Shown: positions 33,855-43,534, numbered from the stretch's first letter. The stretch is 64,000 bases of DNA from Ketobacter sp036337295 (GCA_036337295.1 JAYZEN010000002.1:1-64000); one strand, 5' to 3'. The notes: a model not told the origin generated them from the sequence alone. Made by a program: numbers and translations.

Positions 33855-36245
33855 GTGGCAAAAGACGATCAGGATCCGGATATCATCGAAGTCAGCGAGG
33901 AACAACTGGAACGGGGCCTGGCCCTGCCGGACTCCTCTTTACCGGAACGTCTCTACGTTATTCCCATTTCCAACAAGCCTTTTTTCCCGGCTCAGGTACA
34001 ACCCATCGTCGTCGACGAAGAGCCCTGGGCCTCAACCATCGAACGGGTGGCCAAAACCCCTCACCGCTGCCTGGCACTCTGTTATGCCCCGGAGCCGGAC
34101 GACGGTGTTCTGCTGACCGACCGCTTTGAGCGCATGGGCTGTGTGGTGCGCATTCACAACGTGGTACGCGATGAAGGCAAGATCCAGTTCATCGCTCAGG
34201 GCATTCGCCGTACCTGGGTCCATCAGTGGCTGCACAAGTCCCCGCCCCTCATGGCCGGAGTCACCTACCCATATCCTCGGGAAGAAGATGCCCAGGAGGT
34301 GAAAGCCTACGGCATTGCCATCATCGACTCCATCAAGGAACTGGTATCCATCAACCCGCTTTACACTGAAGAACTGCGGGACTACCTGGACCGGTTCAGC
34401 CCCAACGACGCCTCTCCGCTGACGGACTTTGCCGCCGGCCTGACCACCGCCGAACCGGAAGACCTGCAGGAAGTGCTGGATGCCGTGCCGCTGTTGAAAC
34501 GCATGGAGAAGGTACTGTTACTGCTGAAAAAGGAACTGGAAGTGGCCCGCCTGCACCTGCAGATCAATCGCCAGGTGAACGCCAAGCTGGAGGAACACCA
34601 GCGCAACTTCTTCCTGCGGGAACAACTGAAAGTCATTCAGAAAGAACTGGGCATCACCAAGGATGACAAGGAAAGCGACGTCGACGAATTTCGTGAGCGC
34701 CTGGACAAATGCACCGTGCCACCGGCTGCCATGAAAAAGATCGAGGACGAACTGCACAAGCTGTCCATGCTGGAAATCGGTTCACCGGAATATGCCGTCA
34801 CCCGCAATTATCTGGACTGGGCCACCGCGGTGCCCTGGGGCGTCACCTCCAAGGACATGCTGGACATCGAACACGCCCGGATCACCCTGGACAAACATCA
34901 TGACGGCCTGAATGACGTCAAAGAACGCATTCTGGAATTCCTCGCGGTGGGCACCTACAAAGGGGAAATCAGCGGCTCTATTCTGCTGTTGGTGGGCCCG
35001 CCCGGCGTGGGCAAGACCTCCATCGGCAAATCCATCGCCGAAGCCCTGGGACGCAAATTCTATCGTTTCAGCCTGGGTGGCATGCGCGACGAAGCGGAAA
35101 TCAAAGGTCATCGCCGCACCTACATCGGCGCCATGCCAGGCAAACTGGTGCAGGCCCTGAAGGATGTGGAGGTCAGCAACCCGGTGATCATGCTGGATGA
35201 AATCGACAAGATCGGCGCCTCCTATCAGGGTGATCCCGCCTCCGCCCTGCTGGAAGTACTGGACCCGGAACAGAACCGGGAATTCCTGGATCACTATCTG
35301 GATTTGCGCCTGGACCTCTCCAACGTGCTGTTTGTCTGTACCGCCAATCAGTTGGACAGCATACCCGGCCCCCTGCTGGACCGCATGGACCTGATTCGCC
35401 TGTCCGGTTATATCACCGAGGAAAAACTGGCCATCGCCCAAAATCATTTGTGGCCAAAATGCCTGAACCGGGCCGGCGTCAAAAAGTCCCTGCTGAAAAT
35501 TTCCAAGACCGCCCTGCGCAACATCATTGAAGGCTATGCCCGGGAAGCCGGAGTACGCAATCTGGAAAAAACTCTCAACAAGATCGTACGCAAGTCGGTG
35601 GTGAAGCTGCTGAAGGCCCCCAATGACAAGATCAGTATCACCCCGGCCAACCTGGAGGAGTATCTGGGCCCACCCATCTTCCGGGATGAAACGCCCATCC
35701 AAGGGGTTGGCGTGGTCACCGGCCTGGCCTGGACTTCACTGGGGGGTGCCACCCTGCCCATTGAAGCCACCGCAGTACACCACCGCAACGCGGGGATGAA
35801 AATCACCGGGCAACTGGGTGATGTGATGAAAGAATCCGCCGAGCTGGCCTACAGTTATGCCGCCTCCCACATAGAGGAATACGGCGGTTCGGAGGCGTTC
35901 TTTGCCAAAGCCTTCCTGCACCTCCATGTGCCAGAAGGCGCCACCCCCAAGGATGGACCCAGCGCCGGCATCACCATGACCACCGCACTGATCTCCATGG
36001 CCTGCAACAAAAAGCTGCGCCGCCCCATCGCCATGACCGGTGAGATTACACTGACCGGCCAGGTATTGGCGGTGGGGGGCATCCGCGAAAAAGTGATTGC
36101 CGCCCGGCGCCAGAAGATCAAGGAACTGATCCTGCCCAAAGCCAATCAGCGGGACTATGACGAATTGCCGGACTACATCCGTAAAGGGCTGAGCGTCCAC
36201 TTCGCCGATCACTACCGGGATGTATACCAGGTGGTGTTTGGCTAA
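33855..36245 (+). CDS. lon: ATP-dependent protease Lon
   Basis: Cytoplasmic AAA+ serine protease that degrades misfolded and regulatory proteins. The 796-residue LonA-type chain has an N-terminal LAN domain (VIPISNKPFFPAQVQPIVV), a coiled coil, Walker A GPPGVGKT at about residues 380-387, Walker B VIMLDEIDKI, and the protease domain with the catalytic Ser in DGPSAGITM near residue 702 and the partner Lys in REKVIAARR. Start is GTG 33855. The substrate-entry N-domain differs from enteric Lon, so this may be one of two Lon copies in the genome. Confidence 0.95.
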   Translation: MAKDDQDPDIIEVSEEQLERGLALPDSSLPERLYVIPISNKPFFPAQVQPIVVDEEPWASTIERVAKTPHRCLALCYAPEPDDGVLLTDRFERMGCVVRIHNVVRDEGKIQFIAQGIRRTWVHQWLHKSPPLMAGVTYPYPREEDAQEVKAYGIAIIDSIKELVSINPLYTEELRDYLDRFSPNDASPLTDFAAGLTTAEPEDLQEVLDAVPLLKRMEKVLLLLKKELEVARLHLQINRQVNAKLEEHQRNFFLREQLKVIQKELGITKDDKESDVDEFRERLDKCTVPPAAMKKIEDELHKLSMLEIGSPEYAVTRNYLDWATAVPWGVTSKDMLDIEHARITLDKHHDGLNDVKERILEFLAVGTYKGEISGSILLLVGPPGVGKTSIGKSIAEALGRKFYRFSLGGMRDEAEIKGHRRTYIGAMPGKLVQALKDVEVSNPVIMLDEIDKIGASYQGDPASALLEVLDPEQNREFLDHYLDLRLDLSNVLFVCTANQLDSIPGPLLDRMDLIRLSGYITEEKLAIAQNHLWPKCLNRAGVKKSLLKISKTALRNIIEGYAREAGVRNLEKTLNKIVRKSVVKLLKAPNDKISITPANLEEYLGPPIFRDETPIQGVGVVTGLAWTSLGGATLPIEATAVHHRNAGMKITGQLGDVMKESAELAYSYAASHIEEYGGSEAFFAKAFLHLHVPEGATPKDGPSAGITMTTALISMACNKKLRRPIAMTGEITLTGQVLAVGGIREKVIAARRQKIKELILPKANQRDYDELPDYIRKGLSVHFADHYRDVYQVVFG

Positions 36246-36354
36246 GCGGTCTGGCCAATATTTGTAACAACTTTTGCCCACCCCAAAGGATCGACAGCCG
36301 AGCTGCCGGTCCTTATCATCTGCCGGTAATGTCAGACCAACCGGGTTGATTCAA

Positions 36355-37002
36355 ATGCACAAGCTACAGGCACTGCTGGACAATAACGTCAAATGGGCGG
36401 AAGGCATCACCCGGGAAGACCCTGAGTTCTTTCGGCGCCTTTCCGAAGCGCAATCCCCCGAGTATCTCTGGATCGGTTGCTCCGACAGCCGGGTACCGGC
36501 AAATGAAATCGTGGGCCTGTTGCCCGGGGAAATCTTCGTGCACCGCAACATTGCCAACCTGGTGGTGCACACCGACTTCAACTGCATGTCCGTGATCGAA
36601 TTTTCCGTCAAAGTCCTCAAGGTAAAACACATTATCGTGTGCGGTCACTATGGCTGCGGCGGCGTCAAGGCGGCAGTGGATAACACCTCTCACGGGCTCA
36701 TCGACAACTGGCTCTATAGCATCAAAAATCTTTACTACCGCAACAAGTACCGCATGGACACACTGCAATCCGAAGAGGATCGCCATAATTACTTGTGCGA
36801 ACTGAACGTCACCCAACAGGTCAAGAACGTCGCGCACTCCCATGTTGTGCAGGATGCCTGGTCCCGCGGTCAGGATCTGACGGTACATGGTTGGATCTAC
36901 AGCCTGAAGGACGGGCTGGTAAACGATTTGGGCATTGATATTCACTCACCGGAAGACCTGGCTGACGAATATCGGGTTAATAACACACCCCAGGAATCAT
37001 AA
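36355..37002 (+). CDS. can: Beta-carbonic anhydrase
   Basis: A 215-residue beta-class carbonic anhydrase that interconverts carbon dioxide and bicarbonate. The zinc ligands are all present: Cys42 and Asp44 in IGCSDSRVPAN, His98 and Cys101 in VCGHYGCGGV; Arg46 forms the Asp-Arg pair. It fits the Can/type II subfamily with the VHTDFNCMSVIEF block. Start at ATG 36355; an in-frame extension upstream is not family-like. It stands alone. Confidence 0.93.
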   Translation: MHKLQALLDNNVKWAEGITREDPEFFRRLSEAQSPEYLWIGCSDSRVPANEIVGLLPGEIFVHRNIANLVVHTDFNCMSVIEFSVKVLKVKHIIVCGHYGCGGVKAAVDNTSHGLIDNWLYSIKNLYYRNKYRMDTLQSEEDRHNYLCELNVTQQVKNVAHSHVVQDAWSRGQDLTVHGWIYSLKDGLVNDLGIDIHSPEDLADEYRVNNTPQES

Positions 37003-37040
37003 CGCCAGGGGTGGCATTCAGGGCCTGGATACGACCATCC

Positions 37041-37068
37041 AAAAAAAAGCGCCGCATTACGCGGCGCT
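37041..37068 (-). terminator. Rho-independent terminator of the porin gene
   Basis: On the minus strand AGCGCCGC and GCGGCGCT form an eight-bp stem with a five-base loop, followed by eight T. Confidence 0.9.
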
Positions 37069-37092
37069 CCGGACCTCATATCCCTGAGGGAG

Positions 37093-38373
37093 TTAGATGG
37101 CGTACTCAGCCATCACCCAAACCTTGGTCACATCAGTAGTGAAGTAGTCGTCACCACCACTGAAGTCAGCGTATTTCAACAGCAGAGTAGCACCGTTGCT
37201 GAACTTCTTGCTCAACGCCATATCAATTTCAGAACCGAAATCAGAAGAGGTCCCTGCGGCCACATCTTCGGCACTTTCGAACTCATGGTACATAGCAATG
37301 AAGGACATACCCATGGGCAAACCGGCTTTAAAGGTTACGTACATATCTTCGACACCCGTGCCCGGGGTAGCCAGGAACACATCCGCCCAGCCCTGGAATT
37401 TGTGCAGCGTCGCCAGGGAGGTGGTGAAGCCCACACCCGCGTCATCATCCGCGCCCAGAGTTTCCTGCGCCAGGCCCAAGGTGAATCCGCTCATGGTGCC
37501 AGACAAGCTGATCAACGTGTAGTCCGCTGTGTACTCGGTGGGGTTATCACCGGTTTCTTCCTGTTCCGCCCACTCCAGCTCATAGTCCAGCTTGATGGCA
37601 TCCATTTCAGTGGCACCGGCAAAACGCACACCCATCGAGGTATTGGACAGGCCCACGGCATCCAGGTTGTCGATGTCATAGTAATAAGCACTGATCTTAC
37701 CAATGCCGTCGATGGTATAGCCGACATTCAACAGATTGGTCTCTTCGGTGTGATCACCCAGACGCGCAGCAGGCACCACATCCGGAGTAGCCTGCTCACC
37801 AAAAATTCGGTTCACGTTGGAAATATTGGCATAGAACGCGGACAAACCGGGAATGCTGGAATTGGCAATAGAGAACGCATCATAGGTCTGCTCGTTCTGG
37901 CGCCAGCCCACCCCACCGACAAAACGCTGGTTGTCCAGCAGGATTCGCTGACGGCCCCAGATGAACTTGGTATCCGCCAATCCGGAATAGGCCAGATAAG
38001 CCTGGTTGACTTCGGTGCCTTCTGGATCAGGAATAATGGGGCCGTCCTTGGAATTCACGCCGTCAAAATAGTCCACATCTTTCAGCGAAGTCACATCATC
38101 GAATTCCAGTACCGCAGAGAAGTCATAGAAACTGCCGGTGGTGAAGGTCAATCGGGTTCGCAACGTGGCAGCTTCGGAACGGGATTCATCGCCAGCGGCC
38201 GTTACGGCTTCAACGTTTTCATAACGGGGACGCAGGTTCAATTTGGTCGTGCTTTCTTTCAAAGCACCTTCCAGGGAATCAGCAGCCATCGCATTAAAGG
38301 GAATTGCTATACCCATCGCCCCCAGTATGGAACTGATTGCAACTGCTTTAGCCATTGGTTTGGTGTTAGCCAT
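37093..38373 (-). CDS. Outer-membrane porin, alginate-export-like beta-barrel
   Basis: A 426-residue outer-membrane protein. The signal peptide ends AMA-ADSLEGA; the mature protein is a run of amphipathic beta strands ending in the aromatic-hydrophobic strand VWVMAEYAI, though the last residue is Ile and not Phe. LRPRYENVEA, LRTRLTFTTG, AVLEFDDV, EVNQAYLAYSG and WGRQRILLDNQRFVGGVGW match the alginate-export/OprE-like family of porins. The substrate is unknown. A GAGGAGT ribosome site and a strong terminator mark it as a single highly expressed gene. Codon use looks biased to frequent codons. Confidence 0.85.
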   Translation of the reverse strand: MANTKPMAKAVAISSILGAMGIAIPFNAMAADSLEGALKESTTKLNLRPRYENVEAVTAAGDESRSEAATLRTRLTFTTGSFYDFSAVLEFDDVTSLKDVDYFDGVNSKDGPIIPDPEGTEVNQAYLAYSGLADTKFIWGRQRILLDNQRFVGGVGWRQNEQTYDAFSIANSSIPGLSAFYANISNVNRIFGEQATPDVVPAARLGDHTEETNLLNVGYTIDGIGKISAYYYDIDNLDAVGLSNTSMGVRFAGATEMDAIKLDYELEWAEQEETGDNPTEYTADYTLISLSGTMSGFTLGLAQETLGADDDAGVGFTTSLATLHKFQGWADVFLATPGTGVEDMYVTFKAGLPMGMSFIAMYHEFESAEDVAAGTSSDFGSEIDMALSKKFSNGATLLLKYADFSGGDDYFTTDVTKVWVMAEYAI

Positions 38374-38591
38374 GGTGGTACTCCTCAGAGATTCTTAAAA
38401 TACAGTCAAAAAACAATTCAAGCTCACAGATGTATTGCCTGTGCCCCCACAAATCACCATGCTGGAAAACATTCAGTGGCTTCCCATTGGCCTGCACGGC
38501 TTTAATCACATACCACACTGCACCAAAGTGACTGTCATCACTTTGCAACAATACAGCATCGAATTAGCAATACTCAGGCCAGATTTTGTCG

Positions 38592-38622
38592 CCCAAATTT
38601 GGGGCAGGCCTGAATTCAGGCC
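38592..38622. promoter_or_regulatory. Two adjacent perfect palindromes between divergent genes
   Basis: CCCAAATTTGGG (38592-38603) and GGCCTGAATTCAGGCC (38607-38622) lie three bases apart, about 110 bp before the HSDL2-like gene and 220 bp before the porin gene. They look like operators for one or two dimeric regulators. The rest of the 357-bp gap 38374-38730 is AT-rich leader and promoter sequence with no gene seen. Confidence 0.5.
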
Positions 38623-38730
38623 GTTTTCGACCCAAAATGACAAATAATTCACTCCGCAGGGCAACCTGCTTTTTTCCTGCAGAATCTGTTTTATAGTGTT
38701 CTGGTGAACGCCTAATTGAGAGGAAAAATC

Positions 38731-39576
38731 ATGTCCAAAGCGCTCGAAAACCTGGCAGGAAAAACCCTTTTCATCACCGGAGCCAGCCGCGGAATCGGCA
38801 AGGAAATCGGCCTGAAAGCCGCGCGGGACGGGGCCAATGTGGTGATCGCCGCAAAAACCACCGAGCCCCATCCCAAACTGGAAGGCACCATCTACACTGC
38901 CGCCGAGGAGATCGAAGCGGCCGGGGGCAAAGCCCTGCCTCTGGTAGTGGACGTGCGGGAGGAACAACTGGTGGCGGAAGCCATGCAGAAAGCCGTCGAT
39001 ACCTTTGGTGGAATCGACATCCTCGTGAACAATGCCAGTGCAATAAATTTATCGAACACGCAGTCGGTGGACATGAAGCGCTTCGATTTGATGCACCAGA
39101 TAAATTTTCGGGGCACTTTTCTGTGTTCGAAACTCGCGGTGCCGCACCTAAAAAACGCAGAAAATCCACACGTGCTCAATCTTGCGCCACCTCTTAGCAC
39201 AAATCCTCGCTGGTTCGCGCCGCACCTGGCCTACAGTATGGCCAAATTCGGTATGAGTTTTTGTGTGCTGGGAATGGCCGAAGAATTCAGCCGGGATCAA
39301 ATCGCCTTTAACGCATTGTGGCCCCGCACCGCCATCGCCACCGCCGCCGTGCAAAACCACCTGGGAGGAGACACCACCGTCAAGCTGTCTCGTTTACCCA
39401 CCATTATGGCGGATGCCGCTTATGAAATTTTCAAGCGCCCCAGCGGTGACTGCAGCGGTAATTTCTTCATTGATGATGAAGTGATGGCAGAGGCCGGGAT
39501 CACCGACCTGCGCCAGTATCAGGTGGATCAGTCCCTGGAAGTCAACCAGCTCATCCCTGACTTCTTCATTGACTGA
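38731..39576 (+). CDS. HSDL2-like short-chain dehydrogenase
   Basis: A 281-residue SDR like hydroxysteroid dehydrogenase-like protein 2. NAD(P) motif TGASRGIGKEIG; the family-specific block VVIAAKTTEPHPKLEGTIY; LVNNASAINLSNT; active-site Tyr-x3-Lys in YSMAKFGM; LWPRTAIATAA and the C-terminal GNFFIDDEVM. Usually involved in fatty-acid or steroid-like metabolism, substrate unproven. GAGAGGA ribosome site. No sterol-carrier domain is attached here, unlike the animal protein. Confidence 0.9.
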   Translation: MSKALENLAGKTLFITGASRGIGKEIGLKAARDGANVVIAAKTTEPHPKLEGTIYTAAEEIEAAGGKALPLVVDVREEQLVAEAMQKAVDTFGGIDILVNNASAINLSNTQSVDMKRFDLMHQINFRGTFLCSKLAVPHLKNAENPHVLNLAPPLSTNPRWFAPHLAYSMAKFGMSFCVLGMAEEFSRDQIAFNALWPRTAIATAAVQNHLGGDTTVKLSRLPTIMADAAYEIFKRPSGDCSGNFFIDDEVMAEAGITDLRQYQVDQSLEVNQLIPDFFID

Positions 39577-39603
39577 GTGAACAGAACGAACTTGTAGAAA
39601 CGA

Positions 39604-39629
39604 GGCGCCCCACCCATGGGGCGCTCCTC
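39604..39629. terminator. GC hairpin between converging SDR genes
   Basis: GCGCCCC and GGGGCGC form a seven-bp stem with a six-base loop between two converging genes; no clear T-run follows on the plus strand and only a broken one on the minus. A weak bidirectional terminator is possible. Confidence 0.4.
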
Positions 39630-40386
39630 AATACCCCGACAGAACCTTCATTAGCGTACGGGTTGCCGCATCCGGCAGATACTTGCGGGCAGTGCGCAGC
39701 AGCTTGTATTCCAGCCCTACCGGATGATGCAGACCGGTGTCGGTCAACGCTGCCAGCACCTGCCGCGCAATATCATCGGCGTCCAGCTTGACCCCCAGGC
39801 GTTGGATGATCTGACTTTCCTTTCCAGCCAGCATCGGCGTCCTCACAAAGGGTGGCTCGATATCCATTACCGTGATGTCGTGGCGGGCCCACTCCACATT
39901 GAGCGATTCAGTAAACCCCTTCACCCAGAATTTGGACGCCGAGTAGCTGGCAAAGCCCGGCACCCCAAACAGCGAAGAAGCGGAAGACATATTGATGACC
40001 CTGGCTCCCTTGGTATCCCGCAAATATGGGAACGCCACATAAGTGCAGTTCAACAAGCCCCGGTTGTTGATATCCAGAATCTGGTGGTGCCGATGCAGGT
40101 CAATGGATTCAAAATCCCCGATCTCCAACACCCCTGCGCAGTTGAACAGCACATCCAGGTGGGGCACCGTCTGCATGTAAGCGCCAAGGGCGGTGGAAAC
40201 CATATCGGCATTGGTCACATCCGCCACCTGGATGGAGTACCGGCCCGGATCCCAGTGACCGCTCAACTCCGCCAACGGCTCCCGGTTGATATCCAGCAAC
40301 CCCAGATTCCAGCCATCTTCATACAGCAGGCTTGCCACCGCCCGCCCAATACCGGAACCGGCGCCGGTAATCAAAATAGTCTTCAT
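39628..40386 (-). CDS. Short-chain dehydrogenase/reductase
   Basis: A 252-residue classical SDR: TGAGSGIGRAVASLL near the N-terminus, DVTNADM, LFNCAGVLEIGD, the catalytic MSSASSLFGVPGFASYSASK and IEPPFVRTPML. Start at ATG 40386 (a TTG lies one codon earlier). Its C-terminal KLLRTARKYLPDAATRTLM is amphipathic and could touch membranes. Transcribed away from acylphosphatase, with which it shares an 83-bp divergent region. Substrate unknown. Confidence 0.88.
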   Translation of the reverse strand: MKTILITGAGSGIGRAVASLLYEDGWNLGLLDINREPLAELSGHWDPGRYSIQVADVTNADMVSTALGAYMQTVPHLDVLFNCAGVLEIGDFESIDLHRHHQILDINNRGLLNCTYVAFPYLRDTKGARVINMSSASSLFGVPGFASYSASKFWVKGFTESLNVEWARHDITVMDIEPPFVRTPMLAGKESQIIQRLGVKLDADDIARQVLAALTDTGLHHPVGLEYKLLRTARKYLPDAATRTLMKVLSGY

Positions 40387-40469
40387 CAACAGGATGTCCC
40401 CTTCAAGTGGCCAATCAGTCTGAAGTATATTAGCAGGAACAGGTTACCGGGACTGCACAGGAACAGACG

Positions 40470-40751
40470 ATGAGCGAGCAAATTCGAATCCACGCCGTGG
40501 TCAGCGGCCGGGTGCAGGGCGTCTACTACCGGGCCTCTACCCGGGAACGCGCCCTGGAGATCGGTGTAACCGGCTGGGTACGCAATCGAGCGGATGGAAG
40601 CGTGGAGCTGGAAGCCCAGGGCAGCCCTGAGCAGGTTGAGAATCTTCTGGCCTGGGCAAGACAAGGCCCTGAACAGGCCCGGGTACAGAGCTGTGTGCCG
40701 CGGGAGATACCCACCGTACCCGGCGAGCAACACTTCCAGATCACTCAGTGA
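40470..40751 (+). CDS. acyP: Acylphosphatase
   Basis: A 93-residue small cytoplasmic enzyme that hydrolyses acyl phosphates. The signature is SGRVQGVYYR with catalytic Arg21, and GWVRNRADGSVE with Asn39; length is standard. It converges with the AmrS-like gene and overlaps it by 11 bp at the 3' ends. Confidence 0.92.
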   Translation: MSEQIRIHAVVSGRVQGVYYRASTRERALEIGVTGWVRNRADGSVELEAQGSPEQVENLLAWARQGPEQARVQSCVPREIPTVPGEQHFQITQ

Positions 40752-41862
40752 TCTCAATTCCCCGTCGCTTTCTGCCCCAGTGACCCGGTTGAGCGTCAAA
40801 GCGCCCGGCGATGGTGGTCCCGCAGTGCCGGCAAGCGGACTCTGCATTCAGCCCCCATTGAGTCAGCTCATACCAGTCACGCACGATCACGGCCTCACCG
40901 CAACCGGGACAAAACGTCGTGTCGCCCTGCCGATGGTGAACATTACCGGTATACACAAACTGTAACCCCTGCTCGATGGCGATGTCGCGGGCTTTGAGCA
41001 AAGTCGCCCTGGGTGTGGCGGGCACCCCGGTCATCTTGTAATCCGGGTGAAAGGCGGAAAAATGCAACGGCACCTGTGGACCCAACTGCTCACGAATCCA
41101 GGAACACATGGACTCCAGCTCGGCAACCGAGTCGTTGTGATCCGGGATCACCAGCGTGGTGATCTCCAGCCAGGTGGACGTCTCATGATGGATATATTGC
41201 AGGGTGTCCAGCACCGGCGCCAGATGGGCACCGGTCAACTTCCAGTAGAACTCTTCATTAAACGATTTTAGATCGATGTTGGCGGCATCCATGTGCTGAT
41301 AAAAACGCTGCCTGGGTTCAGGGCAATGATATCCCGCCGACACCGCCACCGACAGCACGCCAAGCTCCCGGCAGGCTTGTGCCACATCTACGGCGTACTC
41401 CTGAAAAATCACCGGGTCATTGTAGGTATAGGCCACACTGCGACAACCGGCATCCACCGCTGCCCTGGCAATCCGCTCGGGAGCGGCCTGGCTGGCCAGG
41501 GTGTCCATTTGCCGGGATTTCGAGATGTCCCAATTCTGGCAGAACTTGCAGGACAGGTTGCAACCGGCCGTACCGAACGACAACACCGAAGATCCGGGGT
41601 AGAAGTGATTGAGGGGTTTCTTCTCGATTGGGTCCACGCAAAACCCGCTGGAACGTCCGTAAGTGGTGGATACCACCGCCCCGTTCAGGTTGGCCCGCAC
41701 AAAACACAGCCCCCTCTGTCCTTCCCGCAGCGAACAGGCACGGGGACACAGGTCACATTGAACGCGACCATCCGGCAGGCTGTGCCAGTATTCGGTGGGA
41801 TGAATGAAGGGGCTGGCGGGATCGAGACCGTCGGCACCCCCAACAACAGTGGAACCGGTCAT
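40741..41862 (-). CDS. amrS: AmmeMemoRadiSam-system radical SAM enzyme
   Basis: A 373-residue radical SAM protein of the AmrS group (pyruvate-formate-lyase-activase-like). The cluster motif is CNLSCKFC (Cys101, 105, 108) in GTAGCNLSCKFCQNWDISK; before it lie CDLCPRACSLREGQRGLCFVR (an extra Cys-rich segment) and KKPLNHFYPG. The C-terminus has a rubredoxin-like pair, CPGCG and CRHCG. AmrS usually occurs with a Memo-like and an AMMECR1-like protein; neither is encoded nearby. The reaction of the system is not established from this sequence. Confidence 0.88.
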   Translation of the reverse strand: MTGSTVVGGADGLDPASPFIHPTEYWHSLPDGRVQCDLCPRACSLREGQRGLCFVRANLNGAVVSTTYGRSSGFCVDPIEKKPLNHFYPGSSVLSFGTAGCNLSCKFCQNWDISKSRQMDTLASQAAPERIARAAVDAGCRSVAYTYNDPVIFQEYAVDVAQACRELGVLSVAVSAGYHCPEPRQRFYQHMDAANIDLKSFNEEFYWKLTGAHLAPVLDTLQYIHHETSTWLEITTLVIPDHNDSVAELESMCSWIREQLGPQVPLHFSAFHPDYKMTGVPATPRATLLKARDIAIEQGLQFVYTGNVHHRQGDTTFCPGCGEAVIVRDWYELTQWGLNAESACRHCGTTIAGRFDAQPGHWGRKRRGIEITE

Positions 41863-41918
41863 CGTACCTCCGGCGTATAACAGGTCTTCCCTCTATATTG
41901 CTGTCAAGCCGGTGAATT

Positions 41919-43343
41919 TCAAGCGCCACATTGGGCCAATAATTGCTCAACCTCCGCCAATTCCTTGAAATCCGGATACTTGGCCTTGATGAACTTCAGA
42001 TATTGGGTGGCTTTTTGGGTGTGCTGGAACCCTTCCACCAGTGCCCTGGCCACCAGCAGGTAGGCCTCCGGGATCCGGTCATAATGAGGGGCGCTTTTAT
42101 GCAGGTTGGCCAGCAACTGGCACACCGGCTTGTACTTGCCCCGATTGAAAAACTGGTGCGCCAGGTTCAGCACCACTTCGGGATCATCCGGAGTAAACGC
42201 CGGGTCCAGCGCCTGGTAACTGCCAAACAGAAAGTACAGGCGCGAATCATCCCCCAACCCATTCAGCACCACCATATACCGCTGCCCATGGGCCAGGGCC
42301 TGCTCCTTATCCTCCATGGCCAGCAACAAACGGGACAACTTGTCATGATGACGCACGCTGTTGGGGTTGGCCATCAGATAGCGGGTCAGCACTTCCGCCG
42401 CTTGCTGATACTGCCCTTCCTTCACCAGGATTTCTGATTTGGCGTCCACCGGCTCCACGGTGCGGCGGCGGCGCTCCCTGGCCTGCTGGTCTTCGGCGAT
42501 GAAGCCAATCTCGGACTGATACTGGAAAATCACGTAGCCCATCAGGTGATAGCCCACCATCAGGAAATACAGGGTCACCCCCACAAACACCGGGATGAAC
42601 AACTCAGCAGAAACCTCTTCTGCAAATACTTCGAACAGCGCGGCCTCGGCCCCCAGCAGCAGAAACAAAAAGGCGTACAACAACAGATAGGACCAGCCGA
42701 TACCACGAATCAGATGGGAGATGGCTGCTGGGGAAATGGCCGAGGAAATGGATTTTTCCGTAGCCAGAATCATCATGCTGGCGGGTGCCACGAAGATCAC
42801 CAGAGCATTGGCAAGCACATCCAGAAAACTGCTGTTTAACATCGCCACCAGAATGGTGAAACCGGCAAAGACCAGTTGCACCACCACCTGCTGGAACAGC
42901 ACACTGAAACCGGATTCTGAGAACGTCTCCTGCAGTGTTGGTGGGTCAAATCGACCTTCTGCGGTGTGCTCAATGATCATAAAACCATAGCGGGTTATGC
43001 AGGCCAGGAGCAACAATCCCCCGATCACGAAAAACACAAAAGAGGTGATGTCCGTCAACCCCACCAACACCCAGGTCAGCACCATAAACACCGCAATGAC
43101 CAGCAGGCTGTCCTGTTTCAATGGATAGCGGAAAAACACACCCAGGCGATCCCAGAATGGCTGGGCGGTGTTGGAGCTGCCAAGGTAATCCAGCTCCTCC
43201 CCGGTGGTGAAGCACTTGGCCTGCCCCAGGCCACCCAGCGTCTCGCCACTGTCAACACAGCGTTCACAATAGGCAATATGGCGCTGGGTGCTATACCACA
43301 TCGCCGGTTCCAACGGATGATATTTACAGAATTGACGCGCCAT
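41919..43343 (-). CDS. Zinc-ribbon, multi-helix membrane and TPR protein
   Basis: A 474-residue inner-membrane protein of unknown function. The N-terminus has paired Cys/His residues (FCKYHPLEPAMWYS and YCERCVDSG), like the B-box-type ribbons on other membrane proteins. Five or six transmembrane helices follow (residues about 75-310, DUF4013-like), then a cytoplasmic TPR-like helical tail (ILVKEGQYQQAAEVLTRYL, LNLAHQFFNRGKYKPVCQLL). Start ATG 43343 with GAGGGGA upstream. It follows no operon partner except the downstream radical SAM gene, about 55 bp away. Confidence 0.72.
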   Translation of the reverse strand: MARQFCKYHPLEPAMWYSTQRHIAYCERCVDSGETLGGLGQAKCFTTGEELDYLGSSNTAQPFWDRLGVFFRYPLKQDSLLVIAVFMVLTWVLVGLTDITSFVFFVIGGLLLLACITRYGFMIIEHTAEGRFDPPTLQETFSESGFSVLFQQVVVQLVFAGFTILVAMLNSSFLDVLANALVIFVAPASMMILATEKSISSAISPAAISHLIRGIGWSYLLLYAFLFLLLGAEAALFEVFAEEVSAELFIPVFVGVTLYFLMVGYHLMGYVIFQYQSEIGFIAEDQQARERRRRTVEPVDAKSEILVKEGQYQQAAEVLTRYLMANPNSVRHHDKLSRLLLAMEDKEQALAHGQRYMVVLNGLGDDSRLYFLFGSYQALDPAFTPDDPEVVLNLAHQFFNRGKYKPVCQLLANLHKSAPHYDRIPEAYLLVARALVEGFQHTQKATQYLKFIKAKYPDFKELAEVEQLLAQCGA

Positions 43344-43534
43344 GCTTTCCCCTCGTTTGCCACCAGTATAGCACCGCTGCTGATGCCTGATTCCAAAGCG
43401 CGCAATTACAAAACTCCCGCCAAACGGAACAAAAAGTCTGTATCCCTGATTCACACCGTGACGTTCCAGGTGCAACTTTTCCGTTACAATGCTTTCTCTT
43501 GATGAACACCGTTTGTTGTAGTCCGGACCTCCCC

